From the NCBI GenBank assembly GCA_963932465.1, contig OZ010798.1, forward strand, positions 18,336,981-18,400,980: DNA of 64,000 nt, read 5' to 3'. A program made the position numbers and the translations under genes. Source of the DNA: Maratus speciosus. Taxonomy: Eukaryota; Arthropoda; Arachnida; Araneae; Salticidae. Shown piece after piece: positions 47,184 through 59,789 of the stretch. The notes beneath the pieces are model-generated. The model made no database searches. It was not told the DNA's origin and worked only from the letters and a program-made list of their open reading frames with translations. Position 1 is the stretch's first letter. The number at the start of each line of letters is the position of its first letter.

Positions 47184-49012
47184 CGTGGTGCAAAAATAGC
47201 TGCTAGCACGTGCAGCAGAAATACGGGTAAATGCATGCGTAAAATACTGCAGATTTATTTTGTACGAATTATTTTCGATCAATACTTATATACATATTAA
47301 TTAAAATCCGTATATACGTATTAATTAAAATTTAAAATTTTTATTATATAAATAAAATGAAAAATATGCATGCCATTACTTTAAAATAGAGAAAATAATT
47401 CATGTATAGTCCATACCTGACCTGAGAAAGTCTAAAAATCCGTGTAATAAAATATAAGCATAAATTTTCTATAAACAAGCTGACGAATTTTTGTAGCCTC
47501 GGACTCAAGGGGAGAATAGGGTCCATTGCAGCTGGTCGGTACAGAAAAATTGTCTTGTAAACGGGTTTAGAAGTTTGAGATATTTTACCTTGTCATATAA
47601 CACAGAACACTAATGTCACATGAAATCTGGAATTGTGCACAAAAATAATATTACGAACAGATTAACGACAAAAATATCTTCCTAGAAATACAAAAATTAT
47701 TTTTTATTATAATAAAAATATTTTTCGTTTAAAAAATGTCAAACTTCTAGGAATTATTTGGTCTATTAAGAATAGTCATAATTATTTCACTTGATGTTTA
47801 AAACGACATTAATCCTTCTTCCGTAAACATAGCTAGATAGATGTTAGCCAGTGCGAACGTTTCGCTAACAGTGAAAAGTTGGCAAAAATGCAGAATTCTG
47901 ATTGGTTACTCTGATTTCGCTATCAGAAAAAAAGTTTACTGCATACGAAAGTCTCACTATGGGTGTTCACCTTCTTGATCGAACAGCCGGATCTTTGTTT
48001 ATGAACATAACCAATCTGATAAAATTAAAAGCCAGCTGAGCTGAGATCGTGGCATACGTAATTAAAAGGACTCGTAATTTTTAAGACCGTCCTGAGCCTG
48101 TTATATCATCATTAATCCCAAGATTAATCGAGCAATAATATTTAATCGAAACCACAAAATGTCTTTGTATAATTCATAACGTAATTTTGTATGAGGGATT
48201 AATGTAGATACTTTCATTTGAGATTTCTTACTAATTTTACTGCTAAAGGAACGACATTTCTTTATCTGATCCTTTTAATTTCAATTTTAATTCCTGACAA
48301 ATCATAGAAATAATAATATTAAAATAAGTTCTTGTTGAGCCCACCAGAGAATTAACTCTATATAAGCTTTTATCCGTGAACATTATGTAAGGAATAATTC
48401 AGTTTTCAAACGTAAGTTTTAATGTTTATATTAATGTATATATATTTTATTACCTCTTGAAGCAACATCTGTTTATATGAAAGTAATTTTGACAGTTGGT
48501 TGCAAGTTTTAAATTCCATGATTTTTAAGCTGTGTGGGCTTTTTTAGCAGTTGGATTGATAGACAACTCAGTCTCATCTGCATTGAAAAATCTGTAGGGT
48601 ATATAAATATAGTTAGCATTCATTCAGGACGTTTTCATACGTATGTAAAAAATTATCATTAATTTCGATGGAAGGAATTTTTATCATTATATGGTTAATA
48701 TTTAAGGCTTGCATCTTCCTATTTCTTTTTTTATTGTTGTCTTTGCTTTTTAAAATTTCTTACAAAAGATTTATGGCACAGATGTCTCAGACGCATCAGG
48801 TACCTATTTAGCGCCAAAATAGCAATTTTATGCATGGCAACCATCGATTTGGCAAGATTTTGCTTCATACGGCAACCTGGTAGAGCAGATTGCGTGTCTT
48901 TTATATTATATTAAACGTCGCATGTTTTATTATAAAATCATTTGTGCATGTATATGATCTAAAAATTATAACAAAATTGTGTGTTTTTTATAAGATAAAC
49001 TTGGTACCTACT
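47184..49012. other. Unassigned DNA, no recognisable gene
   Basis: AT-rich, with a few CpG-containing stretches and a further inverted CCAAT near 47902. No frame with a recognisable domain, tRNA or repeat boundary was found. Confidence 0.4.
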
Positions 49013-49714
49013 ACTTGATTATCCCATCGACCAATTTCACCAAATTATAGAAATCGCCAAACTGTTCGCCAGATTATAAAAATGGAAGAATGTTGTCATT
49101 CTAAAATTTTAAGGTAGGAAAATTAATGAATTTAAATTTAAAAAATCACCAAAGAATCGGGTTACTTTAATGATGACATTCATATGTGGGATAGCGGCAT
49201 ACCAAATATAAAATTTGATTTATTTAGGTGATTTCCGACAAAAGTGTATTAATAGTTTATATATTTAAAAGCAGAATTTTTAAATTAAACCATAAACAAA
49301 CAGGTATTTTTAGATATTTGCGAATAAAATGTATGTGTTTTAAATGTAATAATCAAATTTATTAAGGGGCACAATAAATATCAATAACAGAAAATTGTAA
49401 GGAACTTAATGCTCATTATTTGGTCAAAAAAGGTAGATGAATATAACTGTAAAATGTTTGTAAACGTTTAATATAGGCTTGAAGAAAAAAAAATTACGCT
49501 TTTTATTAGTTATATACTATAGTTGCAAAATAATTTATCTATTAATAGATTATTCATTAATGGATATAAGTATTTGTGACACTGCATCAGTTGAAACTAA
49601 TCTATTATGTTTTTTCTCTTTAAATATCATGAGATAACCGTTTATTGACAAAATTTTAATTTTAAATAATGAAAGAAGAAATAAATTATTAAAACATTAA
49701 TACAAATACAAATA

Positions 49715-51055
49715 GGGGAAGACGGGGTACAATGAAACACGGGGTACAATGAAACATTACTTGTAAAATCAGTCAAATTTGTCATAGAGAGTTGCAGTTT
49801 ATATATATGTTATACAACTATATGTTCCAATTACTGATGTGATTTGGATACATTCACACTTCTACAACAGTAGCAATAGAAGATTATTGCTTTTACGCCA
49901 TTGAAAGTAACTTTTTTACTAAAAGTAATTTTGTTTATTTTTCCTTGTTGTTATATGTAATAATTATTTTTTCTATACATTGTTTTCTTTGGGTTGTTGT
50001 CTTCATACCTCCAAAACCAAACTAAAAAAAATAAATATTAGAAGTTTGAAAATAAATTTTTATTTAGTAACCTCAGTGCGGGGTACAATGAAACACTTGC
50101 AGACGGGGTACAATGAAACATGTTTTATTATAGTAATAAAAGTAGTAAATAGAATATATTAGAAGTAAGAGTAGGAAAACAGAAAAAAAAAAGAGTTTTG
50201 TTCTAACCAGGTCAGTAAAAAATGCTCTTGTTAAGCAATTAAAAAACAGAAAGAGAAAAAAAGCTGAGAAGGGATTGTTTTGTAAACAAACTCTGCCTGC
50301 TACAGACTCTGATGATGATCCAGATGTTTTTCCAGGCCCATCTGGTCATCGAGGTACTAAGAATGAGATATTCACACACAACATATATGGCACAAGCAGT
50401 ATCCGTATAAATGAAAACATAAGGAAATATATACTGTTGGAGAAATCATACATTTAAATGAAGTCAAATGTGAAATACTTGATATAAAGACTCCAACCTA
50501 GGTTGTTTTTTTTTTTTCTTCTTTTTTAGAAACTTACATTTAAAAAAAAACTCATTCTGTTGAAACTACCACCCCATATTCCTTCAGGATCAACTGAAAT
50601 ATAAACAAAAATGCTAATTTTTGAAACTGACTTGCGCCAATTTAATGTAAAATGAAAGGTGTTTCTTAAACTAATAGAAATTTCTTATTTTTCATCTTAG
50701 ACTATACTATTTTTATCAATTTCCTTATTAATCAAGTTTTGTTTTTGTATTTATCTCATTTTTCATAAAATAAACTATACTGGGTGAAAATTGCTTCTAT
50801 CATTTGGAGTGTTTCATTGTACCCCAGTATGTGTTTCATTGTACCCCGGCATACGGGGTACAATGAAACACTGTAAGACATTTATTTTTTGTTATTTTTC
50901 AAGCATAAAGATATTATTTAGAACCTAATAAAAATTTATTTAGATGGGGAAAATACAAGATTAAAAATATGCATTAATTATATTTTTGTGCATGCAAAAT
51001 TGTGGATAGGGAAAAAAAATTAGTAAATTTTGTTTCATTGTACCCCGTCTTCCCC
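49715..51055. mobile_element. Pogo/Tigger-like element, GGGGAAGACGGGGTACAATG ends, repeated terminal motif
   Basis: Perfect inverted ends GGGGAAGACGGGGTACAATG and CATTGTACCCCGTCTTCCCC lie between TA dinucleotides (49713-49714 and 51056-51057). The motif CGGGGTACAATGAAACA occurs about eight times in both orientations: at each end, next to the left end, near 50081 and 50104, and near 50810, 50831 and 50855. At 50200-50457 a frame encodes a lysine-rich segment then an acidic TDSDDDPDVFPGP patch, resembling the C-terminal tail of pogo-type transposases. The rest of the transposase is absent, so this is a deletion derivative. Confidence 0.8.
50200..50457 (+). pseudogene. Possible C-terminal tail of a pogo-like transposase
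   Basis: The frame reads a basic KNRKRKKAEKG segment followed by an acidic DSDDDPDVFPG stretch and stops at 50455-50457. Basic then acidic low-complexity tails are common after the DDE domain in Tigger/jerky-like transposases, and the location inside a TA-flanked element fits. No catalytic motif is present. Identity is an inference from composition and context. Confidence 0.35.
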
Positions 51056-51203
51056 TAAAACACCAAATAAAAAATTACTTGATGACGTAACAAACACCTG
51101 TGACATATTTAATGTCAAGTGAATATGACATTCACAATCATCCATTATTGGCATTAAATCTTATAGTTTGCGATACTTTTTTAGTCAACAGGATAATCAA
51201 GTA

Positions 51204-52422
51204 GTGCCAAAAAAAGTTTAACAAAACAGACATATTTTGTACACCAGTGGTGACTTATCAATAAAAATAATGAAACCAAGCAGTCAGAAGGGCGAATTTC
51301 AAATTTAAACATTAGTTGAACATTAAAAGAACTTTGAGAAGAGGGTAAATGAAGCTCGGATGTTAATCACATTTTTATTTTAGAATTCAAAACTTTTTTT
51401 TCACTGAGTGGTGCTCTTATTATGTCAGCTGTGTCTTTAAAGGTTGACAGCCCTGGAACAGAAAAGTTCGGATGGGCGTCACAGATTTTCTTTTCTTTTT
51501 TTGCTGATTATTTTTCTTCGAACCTTTATTTTGCTTTTTATTATGTTTAGTTCCTTATTACTAATAAAATTTATAAAGATGCTGCAGCTAAGTGATTATT
51601 TGAATAATTAATGTTTCAATTGTAAAAATATTTTACCCGCAGATTATTTCTTGTCCCTTAATTATTTGTCGCAGACACTTGGAGAATTTTCTGCTATATG
51701 GGGTTAATAGTACTCTTCAGTCACGCGAAGACACTCACAAGCTAATGTTAAACCTATGAGAATGGTTCTTTTCAAATTTCTTACTTAAATTTGAATGTTT
51801 TTGGGTTATTCTCTGCAATAGTGCAAAAAGTGCTTCCCAGCCATATAAATGCTCTTTATTTTATTACATTTTTATTTATTTTTATTAGAAGATCTAAACA
51901 TAGTTTATTAGGGGCAGAAAGTAAAATTTAAAAATAAATAAATTTAGTATTTAAAAATATAATATATATCATGCAAACATCATTCCCTCACCTTTCCTCC
52001 ACCTGTACTACCCTATTTTATTGCCTATTTCTTTCCATCCAGAAATAAAAATAATTAAAAATACCCTAAGCAAAATAAAGTTCTTATTTGATACATTACA
52101 AAAAATAATAAAAATATTAATTTTTACTATTATTATATAGTCTACTCAATCAATTATGTTTCCCCATGTTAGACCATCATTCCCTCACACATTGCTATTA
52201 TCTCAAATATCTACCACTAATGAGCAGTAGCAGTCTAGCATCCTTCACAGAGAAGAAGCTATTTTGAGCACTTGTCAGTCCAGCAACATAAATTGGTGGT
52301 GTAAGATTTTGTTAATGTTACAGAATTTTTTTTTAGTCAGTATATCCGGAAGCGTTTTTATTAGCAGTCATTCCCTCACACAGAATACTAATTTTTTTGT
52401 AAATATCAAAAATTTTAATTTT
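51204..52422. other. Unassigned DNA with a paralogous block and TCATTCCCTCACA motifs
   Basis: Segment 51460-51720 is homologous in direct orientation to 61105-61236 plus 62012-62180, which carries a MITE in the middle; this copy shows the empty site. The motif TCATTCCCTCAC recurs at 51980, 52177 and 52368, and again at 53667 beyond the hAT MITE. No gene is seen. Confidence 0.5.
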
Positions 52423-52430
52423 ATCATAAG

Positions 52431-53577
52431 CAGGGTTGCCGGTTGCCAGGCCAAAAAAAGCCGGCCGGCTTTTTTTGGTTTTAGCCGCTTAAAAAAAGCC
52501 GGCTTTAATTGAAAAAAGCCGGCTTTTATTTTTCAAAAAGGTGGTTTATAGATAATTCATATAAACTTTGGATTAATTTATTTTTAATACACTTATAAAT
52601 ATTTTCTATGAAAAAAATATTAACTTCTATTAAATTTTGTCAAATAAATAAGACCTTATAACTGTTAGAATACAACTGTGAAAGCATTATGTCTGAAAAA
52701 AATTATGAATATTCAGAAGAATACATTAAATTAAGACTCTAAAGTATTGGTTTGGAATTCTTTATCATGGCTCTACACATACAACACATTTTAAAGTTTA
52801 TATGAAAGAATAAGAAAATGTCATACATTAAAATAGAAACATTCTTACATCTGATATTTACTTTTAAAATTGATTAAAACTAAATAGCTTATACCTATGT
52901 ATTTAATAACTGAAATTATCTTATGTAATACTTGAGCAATAATAAGTAAATAAGCAATCATTATATAAAAAATACTTGCATAAAATAAAGAGAACAATTA
53001 AAAAAAAAATTCTCCAAATTAAACTTGTTGAATTGGAATTTTGAAAAGCTACTTACTATTTAAAATAGTGCATATAAATTAATGCATATGTTATTCATAA
53101 TACTGCTTTAATAGAGAGAAATGATGTTTTTATTAAATGACTTTATGTGCAATTATAAATAAATGTTAATGAGAAATAAAATAATACTTGTATTATTAAT
53201 ATCCCTTAAAATTAGTTAATAAAATATATAACTAAGCAACCATTGTCCCTTTTAATTATATAAAGCAATAAAAATTTAAAAAAAAGATTGTTAAGGTCAG
53301 TGTAAACCAGACAAAGCAATTGGTATGACCTTTTATCCCAATATTAATGTCTTCATTATTGATAAATATTGGGTTATATTGATTTCTACCTCAACTAAAT
53401 GTCTTTAAAACAAATTAAAAACACATAAAAATGTGTCATTTATAATTAAAATGCTTCATTGTATAAAAGCCAATTTTGGCCAAAAAAGGCCAATTTTGGC
53501 CAAAAAAAGCCGGTTAAAACCAATAAAAGCCACCGGCGTGGCTTTTTTTAATTTTAGCCGGCTTTTTTGCAACCCTG
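52431..53577. mobile_element. hAT-type MITE, CAGGGTTGC ends, 1147 bp
   Basis: Left CAGGGTTGCCGG; right GCAACCCTG. ATCATAAG flanks both sides (52423-52430 and 53578-53585). Subterminal AAAAAGCCGGC-type blocks are repeated several times at each end, in a pattern expected for transposase binding. The interior is AT-rich and non-coding. Confidence 0.88.
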
Positions 53578-53585
53578 ATCATAAG

Positions 53586-54022
53586 TGTTGCTCTTCAAGG
53601 AAACAGTTTGGATTTCTTCATAATTTTGCATTTTTCCCCTACAACTAGTAAAAATGTCTTATTTCATCATTCCCTCACATTTTTTATTTTATTTTTCTCA
53701 CAAATTTTTATTTTATTTTTTTTTGTTAAGTCAAATTTTTAAAACAATTTCTGTTGCTATTAAAATCTTCAATAATTGTCTGATTTCTTACCATTTATCT
53801 AATTTTTATGAAAATTTACATATGCATCATTCAAGTCAGACTGCTGGCCAAATTTGCAAGTATTGTAGAGAACAACCCTTTTAAAAGATTTCTTTTCATA
53901 CTTAGCATAAAATATTAAATCCCTAATAGAGCCATTTTTAACTTTTTTGATTCTGGTTACATATTTTCTAATAACGGTACTTTCAGAGTCGGTTTCAAAA
54001 GTCAATTAAGGTATTGAACAAT
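53586..54022. other. Unassigned DNA between two hAT-type MITEs
   Basis: AT-rich with one TCATTCCCTCACA motif at 53667. Open frames here (53654-53884 and 53799-54005 on opposite strands) overlap and have no recognisable domain. Confidence 0.4.
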
Positions 54023-54030
54023 GTTTAAAT

Positions 54031-55118
54031 TAGGGATTGACCGAAGCAGCAATTTTGCCGAATACCGAATACCGATGCTTCGGTCAAAGTATATACACCG
54101 AATATTTGGTATTCGGCAACCGAATACTTAAAAATTTTTAATACACATTTTTGCATATATTAGATTTTTTAATAAACTTTAATTAACATTAAATTCATAA
54201 TAATTTAATTCAGTTACATTTTTATTCTTAAATCTAATTACACAAAAAAAATTAATGACTTCTTTCCACTCACAAATTCATTAACCCATCACTTATTTTT
54301 TATTATTTTATCACTAGTCAATACCTAAAATAACCTATGAAAATATTAAACTATACAGGCTATTATTAAGGATAAGGATTGTCAGAAAACTAAAGTTCAT
54401 TCAAATAAAAAGAAACAATGCTGTCAAAGCTTATTTACTGATTGTCTAACTATAAACATATTGAATAGGAATGTCTTCAAATACAAAAGGCGTACATATG
54501 TACATTTAACTATATTTTCTGTCAAATTACTGATACATATTTATATTTTGATTAATATTTTAACATTGTGATGATGAAAATAACAAATTTGAGCGATTTT
54601 AATTTAATGATTATAAAAGCTATAGCTTAGGCATAGGGATATACTTATTGGATGTGTGTATTTTCTTTAATATACACCTTAGATATACAGAGATGATTTC
54701 TAATATACTTATTTGATGTGTATATTAAAGAAAATACACATTAAATAAATTTAAATTAAGGAAACTAATGAAGAAATAATTAAAATTAAATGATAAGGGA
54801 AAGATGCCCATCTTCCTTACTTTTTTTTCTCTAATGTAGACAGTTGTTTTGATTTCACCTCTATGGAGACTATTTTAGAAAGGAAAAAGTTTTTTTTTAA
54901 ATTAAAAATGGCTTTTGACTTGTTTTTTGTTGTGCAGCTGAACTATGAACTCATTCACACAATATTATAACTCATTGTTTAGCCTATTCTACTTCTAAGT
55001 AAAAGAGAATTTTTACTTCTAAAGAAAATACTTATCCACAATTATTCGGCCGAATATTTGGTTTACATGCCGAACCACCGAATACCGAATCGACTATTCG
55101 GTATTCAGTCAATCCCTA
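54031..55118. mobile_element. hAT-type MITE, TAGGGATTGACCGAA ends, 1088 bp
   Basis: Ends TAGGGATTGACCGAA and (inverted) TAGGGATTGACTGAATACCG. GTTTAAAT flanks it at 54023-54030 and 55119-55126. CCGAATA/TATTCGG repeats cluster inside both ends, as in the 13783-17177 element, which is probably a relative. No coding capacity. Confidence 0.87.
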
Positions 55119-55152
55119 GTTTAAATAAAAATTTACTCATTCTTTGATGATA

Positions 55153-55917
55153 CAGTAGACTCCCTCAAATCCACACAGCTTGGGACCAGAGGTTGTGCGG
55201 ATTTTAGAATTTTGCGGATTTCTGGTCATTGATTTGTTTTACATTTTTGAAACATTAATTTGATGGGTAGTTAAGCAAGGGAAATTATAATGAATGCTTA
55301 CAATAAAGTGAAACATTCAAATAAGTAAAATATTAAAACAATTTATTAGTTTAAACGTAAGTAATTATTAAAATAATCATGTAAAATAAAAATTTAGAAA
55401 AATATTAAATTATTACCGATGAAATCGATTCCAAAAGTCCTATGCTGCCATCTAGCGACAGCAAGGAGAACAGTGTTAATGCTATTATCGGTATATATAG
55501 CTTATTGCGCTCGCTGTAACTTTTTTCATTGTTATTTAGTCTTGAATGCTTTTCTTATACTGCTTTGTATGTTTAGAAATAAATTTGTCTATAATTTAAA
55601 AAAAAATTCCGTGAACAATGATTTTAAAATAGCGTTCCGGTTCATGGATTTTTCGATTTCGAACCCTGGAATTTTTAATATAGATATGCTAATTTATATC
55701 AAAATCAAAAGTAATGTAAATTTATTTAGTAATAAATCAACTGTAATAGCCAAAAGAGAATGATTAACAAAAAATTTAGTAAAAAAAAACACTGCGGTAG
55801 TGGCTGATTTCGGCACCATCTTGAAATTTGTTCCTGCAACTTAACTGTAAATTTCATTGTTTACATCTGAAAAAATACGCGGATTTTAGGCGTTCGCGGA
55901 TTTAAGGGAGTCTACTG
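55153..55917. mobile_element. Tigger-like MITE, subfamily X
   Basis: Starts CAGTAGACTCCCTCAAATCC and ends AAGGGAGTCTACTG between TA dinucleotides. It carries a 114-codon open frame (55419-55763) that is disrupted in other copies, so it is not called a gene. Confidence 0.82.
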
Positions 55918-56140
55918 TATTTGAATTATTTAAAAAAATTAAAATTTTAATATTTTATCTACTACAATTATTTTAATATTTTACTACTTTATTGTAGGCA
56001 TTCATTATAATTTCTAGTACATTATTGCATTTAAATTACTATTTAAAAATGTAAACAAAACAGTGACTGGAAATCTGCAAAATTTTAAAATCTGCACAAC
56101 CTCCGATCCCAAGCTATATGAATTTTAGAGAGTTTACTAT
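55918..56140. mobile_element. Partial Tigger-like MITE, subfamily Y, inverted
   Basis: This matches the inverted left end of subfamily Y (TCTGCACAACCTC..ATCCCAAGCT, then TTAGAGAGTTTACTATA). The other end is missing; it abuts the subfamily X copy. Confidence 0.6.
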
Positions 56141-56208
56141 ATATATTTTTGGGTATACTACTTATTATCCCATCAACCAAAAAACTATCGCCAAACTGTA
56201 AGATTAAA

Positions 56209-57389
56209 TCTATATTATAAAGGACAAACATATCTGTGCGTAATGCATACGTCATTTTGCAAATGGCAACACTTTGAAATTTGAAATAAAATTTTGGTTT
56301 TGCATTTTCTCTACTGCAAATTTTTAAACTTCTATGCATCACACATTTTAACTTTTTACACCGTCGTATAAGGAAAAAAATTCTCTTTTAAATACTATTT
56401 GTTTGAAAGCTGTATCTCAATTTGTTTTTGAGATATTAATTTTTTTGTAGTTTTTAATACAAATTTTGTAATTGTGACAACTGAAGTACTCCATTTATAT
56501 TGAAAGTAAAGGGTAAATATTCATGGTTTATTATTTTAATTCATTATATCCTTATTGATGCCATTTTCACATTACAAATAAAAGTAACTTTTTTATAATT
56601 TTTGAACAGAAAATGATGTCAGACATTAAATAAAACACGCATTCTTCTCCATAAATCAGCTACATTTTAATATTTTTACATTACGCTGATAAATGAGTTT
56701 GAGGCGCTCGGCAAAATGATTCATTGAGTAAAAATGATATATTTAAAACAAAACGATCATTTTTTTTTTTTTTATATAAAACTAAATATTTGACCAATAC
56801 TATAAATAGCGAATACTATCACAACTAAAGTCAAATTTCTGAATTTTTTTTTCGCGGGTACTAAAATTAGAACTTAAGGTTTGTGCGAATGTTCACATGA
56901 AAAGTTGTATCGGACAAACGTGACTTTAACTTTGGAAATGCATTCATTAATAATCTATTCTTTTGCGCGTTAAAATACTTTCAAATTGTGAATTTGAGTG
57001 GTGCGTATGTAAATTACAAGAATGTGAAAATAACGTACAGTTTAGATTTTATGGGGGAAAATTTTATGATGTGACAAAGCGAAATCCTTTTTACTGATTT
57101 TTCATCCCGTAAAAACAAACATAAGAGCTCCATCGATAACTCCATCATAATTACTCATCTTGATTACGTAATCTAATACAGTTTAATTTTTCAATAATTT
57201 AAGCAGCTGAAGTTTGTAGAAATAATATTTTGGTAATTTTGGGTTTAAAATATTATTTGTTTTAAGAGTTAGACAACCAATGTAAGATGATTTTTTTGTT
57301 GTAATTATTTTTGTAGGTTTATTATAATTTCCATCTGACAGTTCCTTTCAAACATTTTAGTACGTCGAATTTCGACGGGTTGCAACTCG
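56209..57389 (+). mobile_element. Probable non-autonomous Helitron, 1181 bp
   Basis: Starts TCTATATTATAAAGG and ends GGGTTGCAACTCG. Just before the end a hairpin CGTCGA-ATT-TCGACG (57363-57377) is followed by 12 bases to the 3' end. The paralogous sequence in copy 1 (about 51150-51160, inverted) is continuous across the site, reading ...ATTTAA then TGCCAATAATGG, so the insertion falls between A and T without a duplication. Insertion at AT, a 5' TC and a subterminal 3' hairpin are Helitron hallmarks; the 3' CTCG departs from the usual CTRR. No Rep/helicase frame. Confidence 0.75.
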
Positions 57390-57441
57390 TGCCAATAATG
57401 GATGATCATAAGTGTCATATTCACTTGACATTAAACATGTT

Positions 57442-57920
57442 GGCTTAGATGCCGTATATTCCTGCGGCTACCTTCTTGGATGTTTTGAGATTTCTTAGTG
57501 ATTTTTTGTTGGCGATCTTTATCGATATGGTAACCCCAACGAGTGACGTGTTCTGGCAACTCCGCTTTACCGCGAGATTGTGTTTTGGAATAACTTAACT
57601 CGTGTATATAGCTGATGTGAGTACATGACACTATTTTTATGTTATTATTTTAATTAAATTTGATTTTGATGAATTTATTTGATTGACTATGGCTTCTGTA
57701 GTCCGTTTACCCACTGTTCCTGATGTAATTAAGAAATTTCTTAATTACACCAGGTTCTTAATTACATTCAGTTTTGTATTTTATTATTTACACTTTATTT
57801 TCGTTAAGTTATCCTAACATGCACATAAATCGATGCTTGGCGACATTTACTTCTTGGCAGAAAAGGGTTTTTCATTCCAAGAAAAAATCCAAGATGGCGG
57901 CCGCGGGAATATATGACATC
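57442..57920. mobile_element. TIR element, GGCTTAGATGCC family, short copy
   Basis: Begins GGCTTAGATGCCGTAT and ends TATGACATC, homologous in inverse orientation to 58759-59485. It contains a perfect 24-bp palindrome at 57725-57748 and a CpG-rich AAGATGGCGGCCGCGGG segment. No clear TSD. Confidence 0.6.
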
Positions 57921-58758
57921 TGTTCTGTTTGTTGATTCGTTATTTAAAATTACTGCAAATTTTGATTTATTTTTTTTCCTTCAAGCCTATTTATCTAATG
58001 TTTACATTACATTTTATGGTACTTTTCCGTTACACAGAGACCATGCAAAAATGTATGATAATGCGCCAATTATTTCAACCCTGATCCTGAGAAAGATTTT
58101 TATTGTAAACCATGCGAAACATTGTGATTTGCTATTTATTCTATATTATATTTGTAATTTTATGCCAGCAGTTTAATATGGGTTTTATTTTATTACTTTA
58201 TTGTATAGCAGTTATTTGTTCACTTATTTTAAGTAAATATTTGTGATTTATTTGAATAGTTCGTAAAAGTCTGCATGTTATATTTTTAAAATGCTTACTT
58301 TACTATCAACAATGTTTTTTCTTTTATTTTTCAAATGTTTCAATTCACGTGATTTTCATTTTGCACCAACTATTATGCTCGGCGACAATGGTGTCCATAT
58401 AATGGAAAATTACCCATTTTATATTTAATATTCATCTACATTGTTTGACTCAATAAAGAGCATTAGGTTCCTTATAATTTTCCATTATCATTCATATTTA
58501 TTGTGTCCCTTAATAAATTCGATTTACAGTTGACTTCCTCAAATCCACGCAGCTTGGGACCAGAGGTTGTGCAGGTTTTAGAATTTTGCAGATTTCTGGT
58601 CATTGATATGTTTACATTTTTTAAACAGTCATTTGAATGTAGTAATGCAATTGAGATTATAATGAATGCTTAAAATATAGTAAAATATTAAAATAATTAA
58701 GTAAAATAATGTGAGATAATTTAAAAAATGATTAAATTATTAAAAGTAAAGGTCAAGT

Positions 58759-59485
58759 GATGTCATAAGTTCCCACAGCCACCATCTTTGAATTTTACAC
58801 GTGAAACCCCTTTTCCGCCAAGTAGTAAATGTCACCAAGCACCGGTTTATATGCATGTTTCGCTTAATGAAAATAAAATGTAAATAATAAACAAAATTCG
58901 CTACAGTGGCAATCAGTAATCTTGTATGAGCGCTTCGCGCACATTAACCGAGAAAAAGAAAACAGTTCTCCCGGTTTAGCATTCTCAAAATTCAGCAGTT
59001 CTCGCTTTCTAGCAATCTCAAAATGTAAAAAACTCTTAAAGCAGCAAAATATACATAAAATTAACATACCTTAACACAGATATCTGCTTTCTTGAAAGCT
59101 TCAGCACGAAATCTCTCTCATAACACCACCGTCATTTTCCAAAATAGGCTTATGAATACGCATTGAGACACAATAAACAAACCTACTTTTCTTCTCAAAA
59201 TTTCCTCACATTTCTTAATTACTTCAGCAAAAGCGTTTAAACGGATCCCAGAAACCATAGTCAGTCAAATACATCCAATAAATTTAACATAAAAATAAAA
59301 AGACAAGACGATACAACACTATATCAAAATACATCCACAAAATCCACCACTTCTCAGGGGTTGCCAGAACACAACACGTCAGACGAGGTTCCACATATTG
59401 AGGTTGCCATAGCTATAAACACCGCCAACAAAAAATCGCCAAACAATTCAAAACAACGGCTGAGGGAAGATAAGGCATCTAAGCC
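58759..59485. mobile_element. TIR element, GGCTTAGATGCC family, 727 bp with 8-bp TSD
   Basis: GGTCAAGT flanks it (58751-58758 and 59486-59493). Left GATGTCATAAGTTCCCACAG matches the inverse of the right end after its first six bases (GGCTTA then GATGCCTTATCTTCCC). It is homologous to 57442-57920 in inverse orientation. An 8-bp TSD suggests hAT, though the ends lack CAG. Confidence 0.75.
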
Positions 59486-59789
59486 GGTCAAGTAAATAAT
59501 TAATGTATAATTAAATATGAATAATAAGGATGAGATACATTATCATTCAATTATTGAATGAAACTTTCCTTTTAAAGGTATCCTATTAATTCACATCAAA
59601 ATTATAAAGTAAGGAAGTTTTATTTCAGGTTTAACCAGTCTTAATAGCCAAAAAAGCTTGATTAATACATAAATATTTTTGCTAAAAAGATTGTGATTAC
59701 CAATGATATCAGCAGTGGCTTGATTTTTTTTTTTTTTTTAATTATTATTATTATAACTTCCTTCATGAAAAACCATGAGTTCAATTATA

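Larger units (their letters stand above)
49013..51203. mobile_element. TIR element with CTACTTGATTATCC ends (copy 1)
   Basis: Left CTACTTGATTATCCCATCGA and right (inverted) CTACTTGATTATCCTGTTGA. The ends of a second copy lie at 56154 and 61096, and subterminal homology extends over 200 bp (49011-49260 with the inverse of 60840-61093; 51100-51203 with the inverse of 56154-56208 plus 57390-57437). The superfamily is not identified and the TSD is unclear. It contains the nested pogo-like element 49715-51055. Confidence 0.65.

Noticed and set aside
46952..47236. Facing frames of 72 and 80 codons with related products on both strands
   Set aside because: They come from the two arms of the foldback MITE at 46988-47175.
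49980..50162. 60-codon frame within the pogo-like element
   Set aside because: It spans two of the repeated CGGGGTACAATGAAACA motifs and shows no transposase features.
53654..54005. Two overlapping opposite-strand frames with hydrophobic composition
   Set aside because: T-rich DNA gives Phe/Leu-rich frames by chance; no start context or domain supports either.
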